NCBI GenBank assembly: GCA_033964015.1
Contig: CM066914.1
Coordinates: 10,717,831 to 10,781,830 of the forward strand
Origin: Scolanthus callimorphus
Taxonomy: Eukaryota > Cnidaria > Anthozoa > Actiniaria > Edwardsiidae
Length of the DNA: 64,000 bases
Reading direction: 5' to 3'
Part shown: in pieces, positions 10,479 through 22,738 of the stretch
How the letters are laid out: the number at the start of each line of letters is the position of its first letter
Position numbering within the stretch: position 1 is the stretch's first letter
The notes under the pieces: generated by a model
What the model was told of the DNA's origin: nothing
Seen by the model: the letters and a program-made list of their open reading frames with translations, nothing else
The model's database searches: none
Program-made: the position numbers and the translations under genes

Positions 10479-13191
10479 CTACAGAAGTCCGTCCAGAGAG
10501 GTGAGCATGGCCCCCAAGGCCCAGTTCAGATCAAACCCATTCAGCTTTCCACCGACATACAGCTCAAAGTCTGACTTTACTTTGAAACCAACCGTCAGTG
10601 TTTGGTAGATTAAGTTGAGTTGGACGCATCTCGGCACGCTATACTTGTTCTTTAGCTCTTCCTTTGTCAGATCCCTGGCGCAAAACTTCTTGATGACTCT
10701 AAGAATATCACCCGTCTCAACGCGCTCCCATCTTGTCTTGTCACGTTTGTTTCTCGGAATGCATAGTTGTAGAGACTAAAAGCATAGAACTTGCCTGACA
10801 ATCTCGGCTGCTTCTTGAAAGGACACTTTTTAAGTGGACCTCGGCGGCAGAAGAAGACTTTCTTGATGGCATAGCTGCATAGTGGGAAATTGAACGCACC
10901 GTGCATTTCAAAATCCCGCCCTTCTACAGTAATAGCAGTCTTGTAGTTGGAATTGTAACACGGGTTGTATATCACGCGGGCATTGCGATCCATCTTAAGC
11001 GTCTGCTTCACAATGTACTCAACCAGTGTTTTTCTCGCTTCTACTTCTCCGTAGCCAAGGTAGCTGTGCGCGAAGATTCGGTGGTGCTTCCCTCCCAATT
11101 CTAAGTCCACAGTGGATGGTGTCCCTGTACCTTTAACGTCAAATGAGTTCTGACTGGATGCCCCACCCATGTCCAGGGTACCATAGTCCTCATCGGTCTG
11201 TCCTGAAAAGACACCCAGGAGGAAGTTGACGGTGACCCAGTCATATATAGCCTCTTCCGTGCCAGTTATCACCTTGGCGTTCCCTTTACAATACTTAAAT
11301 GGAGACTTGTCATAGTCAGACAGCGTGCGTCCGACTTCCTTCATCACAGCGTCTCTCTGAAACAAAACAGACGATTCTATCATGAAAGAGAGGCTTATAC
11401 GCGGATTTAAGGCTGCAAAAAAGTTTTTTTCCGATAAGAAAATATGCATACAGCTATTTCAATATAAGTTGCCCACGGTTGTCGGAGCAAATGCGACCCC
11501 TTTACCGCGATAATGGTGGATAACTATGAGAGAACAAGAAAAAGAATAGAGAATAAGGCACTAAAGGTGTGCTTTGCGATACCAAAAATATTTGTTTTGC
11601 TTCGTTAGGTGTGTTATACGAGTTATACTTAGGGGGCGATAATGGCGTTGTCGTTAGCACGGCCTAAAGGGTCTGGGAACTAGATAACGGCTACGCCCGC
11701 GATCTCTTACAGGAAACCCATCAAGACCCGGAATGATGACAGGCCAAAGACTAGGCTAGCCAGGGGACCACCAAGTATTTGATTCAAGATAATGTGTACA
11801 TCACTGATTATCAGTTTTAACTTTGTGCATTGACTGAAAAAAGAGTACAATATTTAACAATTAGACCTCGAGGCCGAATGTGCTATGAAGAATAGACCAT
11901 GAGGCCGAAGGCCGAATGGTCTATTGACATCATAGCAAATGAGAACAAGAGGTCTAATTGTTTTAGTATAAACCAACTAGTTGGTTGGTTTTGGCAATGA
12001 ATTCCATTATTTATGTTGAAAAATCAAGTTTTCTTGGCAAGGAAAGGTGGTGATTTCGCCAGGTACGGTCTACCACTAATAGACCATTAGTAGCTCAGCC
12101 AATCAGAATGCAGGACTTGTAATAGACCATTAGTTGGTTTATACTAAAATATTTTAGTATAAACCAACAAATCCTGCATTCTGATTGGCTGAGCTACTAA
12201 TGGTCTATTAGTGATAGACCGTGCCTGGCAAAACCACCACCTTTCTTGCAAGAAAACTTGATTTTTTCAACATAAAATATGGAATTCATTGCCAAAACCG
12301 ACCAACTAGTTGGTTTATACTAAAACAATTAGACCTCTCGTCCTCATGTGCTAAGATATCAATAGACCATTCATCATTGCACATTCGGCCTCGAGGTCTA
12401 ATTGTTAAATAAAAGTGGCTCAGCATCCACGAGCTCGCCATTGCAGCGCTTTGATTAGGAACAATTTAATTTTGCGATTCGTTGGAGAATTTTTAATATG
12501 TTTCAGCATGTCTTCACGATGCTACCAAAATAAGGAGGGGGGTATTTTGTCGCATACCTGGCGTATGGTAGTAGCCTCATCCCCGCCGTAGCAAACACGT
12601 AGGAGGGGGGGAGAGAGGGGGTTATTTTGTCGCATACCTTGGCGTATGGTAGTAGCCTCATCCCCGCCGTAGCAAACACGTAGGAGGGGGGGAGAGAGGG
12701 GGTTATTTTGTCGCATACCTTGGCGTATGGTAGTAGCCTCATCCCCGCCGTAGTAAACACGTAGGAGGGGGAGGAGGGGGTTATTTGTCGCATACCTTGG
12801 CATATGGTAGTAACCTCATCCCCGCTGTAGCAAACACGTAGACCGGGGTCCTCGCCCGGTACTCAGCAGGGACAACTTTCTTAGCGGCCTCTATCAGCTT
12901 CTCCAAATAGGCACCTACGCCAGCAGGATCCTCGCCAAAGGAACTGAGTCCGGGTTTGATTTTACTGGGACTTGGGACTGCTAGTTGCTCAACATCAGAA
13001 ACCTGTAGTAACCGACCAGGAGCAGGTCTGGTCACCTTGTACACTTTACAGCGAGTCCCACTTGAGCCCGCGTCAAACATGACAGCGTACATTACTCGAC
13101 CGTTCAGGGACTTGGCGGCGCACGGTAGAGGAGACTGGTACCAAGAGCTCAATACTAGCAATGCAGATACCCGCGCGAGGAACTGATTCAT
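10479..13191 (-). CDS. Ectonucleoside triphosphate diphosphohydrolase, ENTPD5/6-like
   Basis: Two coding exons, 12796-13191 and 10479-11356, joined in phase 0, giving about 424 aa, close to ENTPD5. The start at 13191 (MNQFLARVSALLVL) follows a good acceptor (TTTTTCTCTCAG), implying an intron in the 5' UTR; it supplies a signal peptide. Apyrase conserved regions are clear: FDAGSSGTRCKVY (ACR1), FATAGMRLL (ACR2), GTEEAIYDWVTVNFLLG (ACR3), GTLDMGGASSQ (ACR4) and HSYLGYG; the C-terminus has the family's WALGA block. The family hydrolyses nucleoside di- and triphosphates in the secretory pathway or outside the cell; the ENTPD5/6 type favours UDP and GDP. There is no C-terminal membrane segment, so a soluble luminal or secreted enzyme is likely. 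One frame change near 10750 is needed and fits a lost base; otherwise all key motifs are intact. Confidence 0.88.
11845..12412. repeat. Large palindrome made of two inverted element copies
   Basis: Two copies of one element face each other around a centre near 12148-12151, where ATTTTAGTATAAACCAAC meets its complement. Outer ends read TATTTAACAATTAGACCTCG and its complement. Arms are about 280 bp and diverged enough to identify separate strands. A related single element lies at 38155-38455. It occupies the ENTPD-like intron and could extrude as a hairpin. Confidence 0.85.
12540..12840 (-). repeat. Tandem copies of an exon end plus donor site (about 79-bp unit)
   Basis: Three extra copies of the 3' end of ENTPD-like exon 1 follow the true exon in the intron. 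Each copy carries the ACR2 coding block (reading TAGMRLLPYAK), the GT donor and a purine-rich tail (GGGGGAGAGAGGGGG on the plus strand). Reverse frames at 12503-12803 are translations of this array. The copy joined at 12796 is taken as the real exon end because the upstream frame is continuous with it. Confidence 0.85.
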
Positions 13192-13307
13192 GTTTTCCCT
13201 GAGAGAAAAAGAGCAAAGCGAAATTAATAGCAACAAAAGCATACGGGGTCTATTTTCTGGCTGGCTTACACACTGCGATTTGCCGGGAGATTTCTATTGT
13301 AAGCTTT

Positions 13308-13536
13308 AAAGGGGGCCTGTCACGCAACTGCGCAGCTGTTCTGCGCATCTCAAATCAAGTATCGTCCCGACGAAACGATGGCCAGCGAAGTCTAAAAAAC
13401 CTCGAAAACAATCGTTTTTAATCTCGCTACTTCTCGATCCATCGGGCCATTCTTTTTAACTTTACATATTCTAGAATAGTTCTGATAGGATGGTCTAATC
13501 AGGAACATGCGCGTATCGGAACAGCCTCCCTTCAAG
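13308..13536. mobile_element. TTAA-type MITE, diverged
   Basis: Left end TTAAAGGGGGCCTGTCACGC and right end GGAACAGCCTCCCTTCAA are imperfect inverted repeats beside TTAA or a near match. Style and subterminal GCGCA words resemble the element at 5381-6015, but the terminal sequence differs. Confidence 0.5.
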
Positions 13537-14370
13537 GTGACTCACTTTTGTCTGTTCCTCTATTTTCAGTATTTTTTTGAAATACCTTTTTTAATGTTAT
13601 TTAAATACGTGAACAAGAAGCCATAATCACTATTTTTGTGAATTCCTAATTATCTCCTAAAAAAATTGCTGTTTTTTTGGGGGGGGCTCAAATTTTAGGA
13701 ATGGGCTTTCCCTCGACGTAGTCTCAAATTTCAAAATCGTCGGAACAGAAACACGGCAACGAAAATGCCGGTAAGTTTGGAACATATCGATGCTATTGAA
13801 TATAAATATTTGCTTTTTTACCAATGCAGATCAGGAGACAATATGCAAATCCATTGGAAAAGTGTAGTTACTACGATTTCAAGATTACACAGAATTCCGG
13901 TTTTAAATAAATTTAATTACCCAGAAAGAGAACCTTCCCTTGATTTTAATCCAATTATTTATTGACAAAATTTATCCACGGTCTGCACAAAGCTAGTAAA
14001 AACGTTTCAAAGTATCGCCTCTCCTCCAGGTTTCTTCAAAATTTTGGAATGTCGTCTTTCTGTAAGACTACTTGAGTACAAAAACTTGAGTTTCTATATT
14101 CATAAACTGCGGAGTTAGAAAACTCGTAGAAAGCGCATGTCCGCTGTGTTGAGTCCGTTGAAGATGTAAAATTAATTGTGCGAAATAGAGACATAGAGGA
14201 CGAAATAGTGTTAATAGATTCTTAACATTTAAGCAGAAATACGGCAAAGTTATGTTGGAATGTTCATTCTAGTCCAAGTTTATAGTAAGCCCTTCTTAAA
14301 CTGTACCGTTTGCATTCTGCGACCGTTTGCGATCTTATGGAAACAGGCTTTAGGACTTTAGTAAAAATTG

Positions 14371-14430
14371 TAAAGCGCTACAGCTATAGGAATAGCGCTA
14401 TATAAGCAATGTTTATTATTATCATTATAC
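14371..14430 (+). repeat. SINE-like 3' tail
   Basis: TGTAAAGCGCTACAGC, then AGCGCTATATAAGC, then a TTATTATTATCATTAT tract. The AGCGCTATATAA-plus-TTAT ending is common at the 3' ends of invertebrate SINE and non-LTR elements. No body is recognisable upstream. Confidence 0.4.
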
Positions 14431-15139
14431 CGGGAACATTCCCGCAAATTAACCAGAGGAAGAGGTGTAATTGTCTTTCGCATTTTACGGAGAAGCTACC
14501 AAATTCAACAGTCTTCTCTTACCGTCTAATCCTGCCTCCTCCAAGTATCAACTTCTTAACCAGCCAAGCCTACAGGTCTCAGGCTCTGTACAAATAACCA
14601 ACTTTGCCGCCTAAAAGACAGTTAGCTACGTCATAATACCTTTGAAAATAAGACAATACGTTAGAGTTAATTACCGATATCGGTCGAGGCACTAACCCAA
14701 ATATATCCCGGGGGGACTTAGGCTCAAAGGGATGTTATGTAATATTTAAAAGCCGACAATCGAGGTGCCGGATTAATGGACTTAACAGTTTACAAAGTTT
14801 TCAGAAAGGAACAATGAAATGCATTCTTCTCTTTGAATTTTAAAGAGTAGTTTACAGTTGAAAAGGATAACGCATTCTGTTAGGAACAAATATTTTAGCT
14901 ATTTTTGTAAAAGTATGTTTCTCAGAAAAAGTAATCGGCTTGTATTCAATTTTCACCAAGCACAATAAAGATGTTACTGAAAGAGGGAAAGAAATGACAA
15001 CTTTTACTCTGCATGATCCATCATCATGTTTTCCCTCGTGGCCTGCGCAGAGAGTAGTATTGTTCAAGCAGATGCTAGGAAAATATATTATGGACAAAAC
15101 AACTCAAGCATCTTGTCTAGATTTTTCCACATATAATAC

Positions 15140-15154
15140 AGGCCGTAGCCAGGA

Positions 15155-15188
<34 letters not shown>

Positions 15189-15617
15189 CCCGGGGGTGCG
15201 GCCCCCGCGACAAAAAGTCCACATTTAAGGGATTGAAAACACTGTTTAATGACTAAATGGGCCCAACAGAAAACTGCATTCCCGGGGGGGGGGGGGGGGG
15301 GACTCCCCATATTTTCAGACGGGGGTGCTCGTCCTATCCCTTAGGGTCTAAAATTGACAGACGTGCTATCTCTTAGGAGTGTTTAAAATCAGACCTATCC
15401 CTTTCAGACCAATCTTTGCCCAGAAAAATATTGTTACTGACACCAGAACCGATATTTACAAAGGAAACTTGGATGAAAACCCTAAAAGACCTAAAATTCG
15501 CTTTATTTGTTTTGACCTGCCAAATTTGCTATCTTTTAGGGGTAAATTCGGCGTTCGCCATGCCAAATTTGCTTTCTTTTAGGGTATAAATTGCTGTTGG
15601 CCACACCCATTTTGCTA

Positions 15618-15669
<52 letters not shown>

Positions 15670-15670
15670 G
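15140..15670. repeat. Homopolymer-bounded dispersed repeat
   Basis: A G run (about 15155-15187), a second G run (about 15285-15301) and a 49-base C run (about 15619-15667) delimit this element. It contains ACTCCCCATATTTTCAGACG and TCCTATCCCTTAGGG, which recur beside another G run at 37880-37935, so the family is dispersed. Proline- and glycine-rich frames here are artefacts. Confidence 0.65.
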
Positions 15671-15966
15671 CTGCATTCACTACATGGTATACAGCCAGTT
15701 TCGTATATTGCTTTTCTAGTGAATTGACTAGCGGTTAATAAATAATACCACGTTAGTCCACTTCTTTTCTAGATAATAACGAAACTCGCGCGCGCACACC
15801 CCAATCGTTTCCAATGTTTAGCAAACCTTTCGAATGAGAGACCACCGTTAACAGGGAAACCTCTCGACCAGTCGGCGCGCGGAATTTCTTAGAATCACTT
15901 GAGTAATTATACATACAGTATACGTAGTGGTAAATAAATTGAAGCTTAACTACGGCGCAAGCCAAA

Positions 15967-16077
15967 GCCCGGTTCCTAAAAAGTGGGCTAATGCTAACCT
16001 AGGGATAAATAACACTCTTGTCAGCAACCCTGGGTTAGTTAGTGTTAAACTGACTTTCTAGGAACGGAGCCCAGGGC
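15967..16077. mobile_element. Short MITE, GGTTCCTA ends
   Basis: CGGTTCCTAAAAAGTGGGC on the left pairs with ACTTTCTAGGAACGGAGCC on the right, and the interior AACCTAGGG pairs with CCCTGGGTT. It is non-coding. Confidence 0.55.
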
Positions 16078-16351
16078 GCGTGTCACGCCCGGTCTGCAGT
16101 GGTTTCAGCAAATCCGGAAGTTTCTTCCAGAGCAATCCGATATTTTGATGATTGAAACACCCATCTTGACGTGACATCAAACTCGATTTTTGTTGAAACC
16201 TGATCACTAATTTCCTAATCTCTGTGACGAATCATCTGTATAAACTTCCTGTCAGACGCAAACGGATCTCGAGCAAGAGGGACCAAGTTTGTGCATTACA
16301 ACCTTGGTAGAGCTATTTGAAGATATACACTCAAGACAAGCAAGGCTGATC

Positions 16352-19300
16352 ATGGCCTTGTTCTATGTTCTCTTGTGCTGCGCGTATTGCGCCTTATTAT
16401 TACCTCAAGGTGAGTAACGAAAGCGGGAAATCACCCAAAATAGAATAGTGACCAACTAGGTGCTCACAACTTTTGTAAAATCGTTGAGTTTTAGTAATTC
16501 CAATAAGGGGGAAGAGATATGGAAATATAGAGGTTCCAGTGAAGTAAGAAAACTATTATGAATTTGAGGATTGGATTTGTAATTGGCAATGTCGCTGTAC
16601 ATTCCATATCACGTAGTGAAGATTGAGTCACTCGACCTATGTGATATTTGGCACACTTAGTGATATCATTTGATGTAACTAGTCGTAACTAGTAAACTAT
16701 AGGAGAGTGTATCCCGTGTATCCTAACATCACATTCATTCAAGGTAGTTGCTACAACCCCTCAGCATATTGTATTGCAAGACAGAGATTATAAGAGGGTC
16801 TGGATCAATTTTACTGTCAAATGTTAAAGAGCTTTATTTTTCATGTTTAATTTGGATATCCAAATACATCTTCCGTTGTTGCTAAAGGAAACGAGCATAC
16901 TGTTAAACGGCCTAAAGTTTTGATACTTTTAGTGCTTACTCTCTAGAACCCCCTATCGAGACCTTATCTCTTTTTGCTTGCAACACATCGTTTCGTTTCA
17001 GACCGTGCTACATTTACATTCAATTGTCCGAGTCTCAGTTATCGATCAGGCGCGGGTTGTTCAAAGGTGGATTAAATTTAAACCAGGTTTAGTTCTGAAC
17101 AAAACCATCGAGTCACCATGGTAATTAATCCTGGATAGTGGTAAACCACTTTCGAGCAACCGGACCAGTAGTCTCGTAACTCTGTCAATATCGCCGGGCA
17201 AATCTGATATAGTAGTATCTAGTTTTTCCAACTAATCTCCAAAAGCCTTTCCATAGCGACCACTTTGTGAAATTCATTGATCTGTTGATCACAATCTCTT
17301 ACAAAAATCCAAATGTTTTCTTCCTTTTGCATGTTAGGTTCCGCCGAGGACATTCTCATTTCCACATCGGATGGATTCGACCAGCTACTACCCAGTCACG
17401 TGACACTCTAAGTTTCCATGGTGATGGTAAGTTGGATCTTTTCCGATATCTTGTGGCGCAATATTGCTGGCGTTGCAAGTTTTTGATCGATGTTGCGCGG
17501 GGAAGGGAGGCTCATCGCTGAATAATTGTTATTTTTGGGACATGTACAGGGCGACCTCACGTGGCGACATAGCGCCTGCTTAAGGCGCTTGGACACGCGT
17601 GAAAAATCAGTCTGGTGCGAGTGACACAGCGAGGGAGAGGTTTCTAAAGGCAACTTTATAAAACAGATTACAACAGAAAACCTTATTATCCTTTTTTCTT
17701 CCCAAGTTAACGACGTGGCCGACAGTCATAGACGCTTCACCACCAAGGATCTGTCAGATGAAGATGGAGTTTCCGCTGACTCACTCAACGCCGACGCAGA
17801 AGCATTATTATACAAAATGGCCCAGGAGGGGATGTGTCAGTGGAGGGTTTGTCGGCCATGCAGACTTGTTATGGGATCACGCTATCGTGGACACCGCCCA
17901 AACTCCCGTACAGGTACACACATGGACCCTCATAAACCCACGCTTCGTCTGCAAATTATATAGAAACCTCAGCCGACTTGGTCGCCTTGTAAATGAAAAG
18001 CTTTACATTTCAAGACAGTTTGGGTGTTTAGCATCTTGACAGCACTTTAGATTTCTGTACAACCTAACGCTTTATAACAATACCATGAAATGAGAAATTG
18101 ACATCAGGAGCTAGACAATATTTATTTTCCTATACGTCTTAGTATCTCAATATAAAGCACAGGAGGGCCCGTTATCCTGAAAAATGTTGACCTGAACGAC
18201 GGTTCGAATGGACCCCAAGTTGTGCTGTTAAAATATGAATCAGTAAATAAATGTCTCTCTGTTCATGTAGTTCCAAATACGACTATACAAATTCCGAGTT
18301 CAAGTACTACAACGTCTACCGGAGCCGAAACTTCTTTAGTGACGTCACAAGCATGCAGCCCTACGCATCAGGCCTCCATGAGCGCGCACTGAGAAAAGTG
18401 GAGGCGAAAGAGTGGACGGACCGGTATCCTACTCCCATGGTGGACTGGTTCTACGCCGTGACGGTGGTGGACGGGAGGGGAAATGAGAACAAGAGAGTTA
18501 CTGCACAGAAGGTTCGTACAATTCACGACCATTCTACCTGAACATATCCACTCTCGATAGTATCGCAACATGCTGAGGCTTTGTGTTTGTGTCACCTTAA
18601 CAATAGGAGCTCAGCTCAGCTCAGCTCAGCTCAGCTCAGCTAGTAGCCTGAGTATCAGGCGGAATTTTGCGTCACAAACCGAAACCAAGCGGATGACGAT
18701 TTGTTGTTGCTTTGTACTAGGTACATTAAATTTGAGGACTACAACGCTGCCCAATGATTATTATGAATATAACGATAACCAGTAACGATAGCGATAACGA
18801 AAACGACAACAAGAACGATAACGATAACCATAACGGTGACGATAACGATAACGATAAGGATAACGGTAACGATAACGATAAGGACAACGATAACGGTAAC
18901 GATAATGATAAGGACAACGATAACGATAATGATAAGGATAAGGATGACGAGATAAAACGATAACGGTAACGATAATGATAAGAATAACGAGATAACAAAA
19001 CGATAATGATAAGAATAACGATAATGATAATGATTATGATAATGATAACGATAACGATAACCGTAACGATAATGATAAGAACAACGATAACGGTAACGAT
19101 AATGATAAGAATAACGAGATAACAAAAACGATAACGATAATGATAACGATAACGGTAGCGATAACGGTAGCGATAACGGTTGCAATAAAGATACCAATGA
19201 TGAGGAAAAGATGACTAATATCAGTGGCCCCGATGATGTTTTCCTCAGGTGCAGTTTATCGCCGCCATACAGAAAGAAGGCGTACCCATTCACTGATGCC

Positions 19301-22300
19301 TGGGTCGTTACGAGGCCGAGCTTTACGCCACAGTGCAGCATATAACCCCAACAGGGACGAGTACTTCATCGCCTTTGATCTGGACATCAATGGTGATGGT
19401 TTGGCAGATCATTTGTATGGACTCAGACTAAGCTCAGCTGGACTGATTGTCGACAAAACCATACTCAACTTCACTGTTAATCTTCCTAACTGGGCAGGGG
19501 GTAAGATGGATATTTTATTGAAATGCTGCTCCAATAGTTCTTGCGACGCAATCAATAGGGAAGGTATAATGGGCGTGAATGGTGGGCCTTGGCGAAACGA
19601 TCTCCATAGAATCATTCGTCTAGAACTAATACTATGATCTGCTTAAACAAAGTGTAAGAAAGAAAGAACTAATTCACATTGTTTAATAGCTCTGTCTATA
19701 CCACAATTCTAAGCTTGAAAATTGTTCGTCCCAACAAGAAATCAAAAAGACCAATTTCCACATTTGTTCTCATCTGGTAGCAAACACAGGGAATTTCTGC
19801 AGAAACCCATCCATGGGAAAAGCTGTATTTCCCAAGGCACACGCATGGGAGGTATTCGGCATTCACATGGATAGCCTCCATGGGAAATTCAGCTTTTCTC
19901 ATGGATGGGTTTCTGCAAAAAAATCCCCGTGAGATCCGTGTACTTCATGAATGATTTGTCATGTTCTTCCAGGTGAGCAGGGCTGGCCATCAGCTGTGTT
20001 TAACCCAAAAGCAAACGAGTACCTTGTGCTGTTCCACTACCGATCCTTGCGACATTTCCGCAACAAACTCATCATTCTCGCACAAAGAGTTCTCTCCGCC
20101 AAAACCGCACGAGCCGCGTCTCCATCACTGACAGCTCAGGACAGGAGCGGACGTTCTCACGCTATGCAGCCAAGACTTTTATATAATCCCGCTACAGGTA
20201 GAACTATCATTACGTTTGGGTTTTTCTCTGTGGAAAATATTTTGAACAGCAACTATCGGCTCAAGGTATGAATGCGTCTGCATTTTCAGCCTCTGTTCAA
20301 AAACTTGAACACATGGCTGCGCTTGCTACGTGCAGTCATGAACTTCGCGTTTTTCTTAGCAACAGATGAAACACTGAACTTCATTGGCTTACTAAAGTAT
20401 TATTGTGACAAGGCCTAGGATTTTCCTTGCATGTGTCCTGTGTTGTGAATTGTGCCGGGATTCCACACTAAAGACTACGTAAAATACAAACCTACATTGC
20501 AAAGCAGTTCCTTTCACATCACGAACGTCTGTAAAATGCATGAACATTAAAATCTTGCTCGTCGTACGCGAGATTTGTCTTTCCTGTTTTTACTGGATTT
20601 CTAGTGAAAAATGTTTTGGAATTAACAGTAAACTGAACTAAATTGACTGAGGTCTTACTGAAACACGCGTTATTTTTAGGTGGGTACGTGAGTACGTTTA
20701 TCGTCAAAAAGCCAAAGAAAGATGTGTTTCACATGTACCTTGACCAGCGAGGCCGCTCAGTAAGTCCTCCTAAAGACGTGTGCAGTTTTAAGAGCCACGC
20801 ATTCGAGCATAACCTCTTCCTGGACACCAAGAGGAACGAGATATACTTCGCTTGTGTCGTGGAGAAACGGGGCGCTCCCATGCAAGGTGTAAGGGTAAGT
20901 AAACACCATCAAGTTTTTATAGAAACTGGCGGGAAGGTGCGCTTTTATGGAAACTCGCGATAAAGTGCGCTTTTATTGAAAATTGCAGGAAAGTGCGCGT
21001 TTTAATGAAACTAGTGTAAAAGTACCTTGTCATAGAAACTGACGAGAAAGTGCGCTTTTATGGAAACTCGCGATAAAGTGCGCTTTTATTGAATATTGCA
21101 GAAAACTCGCGGGAGAGTGCGAGTGAGTTTAGAAAAATGAAGAGAAGGTTCATTTTCTTTAGAAAATGGGGGGACATGGCAGATGGCGGGAAAAGAAGAC
21201 CATTGGATGGGGACGAACTTCCTCCTAGCCCATTCCGAGTTTGTAAATAATGACCAAGCCAGTTCTCTGATATATATATATATATATATGTGTGTGTTTT
21301 TCCTATTCATAGTTACAAAACCAGCCCTACGTGATAGTTGTCACAAAAAAAGAACGCTACAGGCGGACATGCGGCCAACACGGCCTCACAAAACACCAAA
21401 AACTTTGTGAGCTTTACCTCCAAACGAGACGCCAACTTGGAAGGTTACTATAACGACAAGGCGGACAGGTAAGAGCGGATTAGTGGTATTTCCATGTAAG
21501 ATGTATCATAACGACAAGGCGGACAGGTAAGAATGGATTAGCGGTATTTCCATGTAAGATGTATTTTCTAATGTGGCTAGCCGAGCGAGATACAGCTCGG
21601 TCTATTAACTATTTTGAGAGCCAGTCCCTAATCGGGGTCGGGGAACACATTTCCACAGTAGAAAATCGAGAGGTAGCGGATGTATTAATGTTCGTCTTGT
21701 GTAAGGAGGGGAGTGAATGATTGTTTTGCCAAAATCTCAATGAGAAGCGAATAGCAAAATACGAGAAGAGCAAGGAGAGGCGTGGGACAAGAAGAGAACT
21801 GTGTAGCACCCGCTAGGCGTATATATGTATTATGAACGAATTTTCGTTTTATAGATTGTTCATATTTTGGGAGGACACTGTCAATGGCCGGCAAGTTATC
21901 CAAAAGGCATCAGTCTTTCTAACCCGTCAGGGATTCATCCGAAAGAAAAGCATCGACAAATGTGGGGTAAAGCGAGAAGTGAGGACACCCGTGCCTATGT
22001 CGGAACCCCTCTCGGGGTCACACTATCTACTGTGGCAAGAAAGAGACGCCAGATCATGGAGTATTGGTGGACGGTTATGAAGGGAAGCTTTAACCTAGCA
22101 AACAGGGAACAGAGGTAAATAATACATTATTTGCCGAAAATACGGTTAATACGGTTATTTAACCTTCACTCGGTTAATTTGATCTGTTGTTTGTAATAAT
22201 TATCTTTGTGAGCCTGCGCGCAGTGTGCAACAGGTTCCCCTCTAGGTAGCTAGCTTGGCGCCTTTGTATCCACTGGGACCATCTTCATCAGCCGACCGGC

Positions 22301-22592
22301 AAGACAGGCAGCATACAAAGACAACTTCTCTACATGAAACAGACGTGACAGACAAAGAGACAGACAGACTACCGCAGGATAATTTTCTGATACATGCATG
22401 TTCAACTGTTTCAGACGTCCTGTGGTTGTGTACAACATGAGATCTGACATGGGTCTGGTGGTTGGCAGGAGGTCGTTGGTAACCAGGTCAAACTCATCGC
22501 CAGGCACTTCAGATACTCCTTCTCGCATTCCTGTGCGCCTGCATGTACTGGCGGTCAGAGGTGTGTCCAACAAGACACATGCGCAGTTACAG
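16352..22592 (+). CDS. Secreted protein: signal peptide, FN3-like part, propeller-like repeats (N-terminal part of mosaic gene?)
   Basis: Exon 1 (16352-16409) encodes a hydrophobic signal peptide, MALFYVLLCCAYCALLLPQ. Further exons inferred from ORF plus GT-AG sites: 17338-17426, 17707-17913, 18271-18511, 19249-19500, 19973-20265, 20680-20894, 21313-21468, 21855-22114, 22415-22592; a 23-nt microexon at 22666-22688 is doubtful. Exon 4 reads YYNVYRS and DWFYAVTVVDGRG, the pattern of fibronectin-III strands. Later exons repeat the theme YNPNRDEYFIAFD, FNPKANEYLVLFH and LFIFWEDT followed by a turn and a residue-G-motif, as in beta-propeller-like repeats. I do not recognise the family. Reading frames do not join cleanly: shifts are needed near 17400, 17820, 21370 and 22010. 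No stop plus polyA signal separates it from the EGF exon at 22739, so it may be the 5' part of the same gene. Confidence 0.5.
17045..17165. mobile_element. Short MITE, GGTTGTTCAAAGG ends
   Basis: GCGGGTTGTTCAAAGGTGG on the left pairs with CCACTTTCGAGCAACCGG on the right, with inner GGATTAA and TTAATCC blocks. The motif style is shared by MITEs in many invertebrates. It is in intron 1 of the secreted-protein gene. Confidence 0.55.
18606..18641. repeat. (AGCTC)n microsatellite
   Basis: About seven copies of AGCTC in intron 4 of the secreted-protein gene. Confidence 0.9.
18770..19190. repeat. (GATAAC)n satellite-like array
   Basis: About 420 bp of GATAAC hexamers with variants GGTAAC, GATAAT and GATAAG. 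It lies in the intron before the exon starting at 19249. The long reverse frames rich in Ser-Leu and Tyr-Arg are translations of this array, not genes. Confidence 0.95.
19786..19932. mobile_element. MITE, AATTTCTGCAGAAA family (copy 2)
   Basis: CAGGGAATTTCTGCAGAAAC then CCATCCATGGGAAAAGCTG on the left pair with AGCTTTTCTCATGGATGGG then TTTCTGCA on the right; a central CATGCATGG-like core is also foldable. This is the best-preserved of three copies in the window. Confidence 0.7.
20925..21119. repeat. 28-bp minisatellite with higher-order pattern
   Basis: About seven units of roughly 28 bp containing AAAGTGCGCTTTTAT. Units alternate in type, so a larger period of several units is repeated (the pair at about 20935 recurs at about 21045). 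Confidence 0.75.
21450..21565 (+). repeat. 58-bp tandem duplication across a donor site
   Basis: The block from ATAACGACAAGGCGGACAGG through the donor GTAAG into the intron is repeated at 21508. Thus the end of the exon 21313-21468 and its donor are present twice, with three or so base differences. Confidence 0.9.
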
Positions 22593-22738
22593 GTCCAAGT
22601 ACGTTTGCTTCCATTCTCGGTGCCCTTTTTGGTGCCCTTGATAAACCGACCATCTATTTCCACAGGTACCCCAAGGAGGCCACCACAGGTATCCCGTTAC
22701 TTCTTTTTGCATGACGTGTGTACCTCTTGTCATTTCAG

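Larger units (their letters stand above)
13192..16351. other. Intergenic region with repeats
   Basis: The region between the ENTPD-like gene and the signal-peptide exon at 16352. It holds a TTAA-type MITE (13308-13536), a SINE-like tail (14371-14430), a G/C-homopolymer element (15140-15670) and a MITE (15967-16077). I see no coding region I can support. Confidence 0.55.

Noticed and set aside
12503..12803. Reverse frames repeating FATAGMRLLPYAKVCDK-like blocks as a separate repeat protein
   Set aside because: They are the tandemly duplicated ENTPD exon end plus intron; unit length is not a multiple of a natural domain and donors interrupt each copy.
15104..15310. Proline-rich and glycine-rich frames
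   Set aside because: Products of G homopolymers.
18726..19341. Long reverse frames rich in Ser-Leu or Tyr-Arg, and forward frame rich in Asp-Asn
   Set aside because: Pure translation of the GATAAC array; all phases of such an array are open.
22250..22663. 137-codon reverse frame
   Set aside because: Antisense shadow of the coding exon at 22415-22592; no domain and no splice support.
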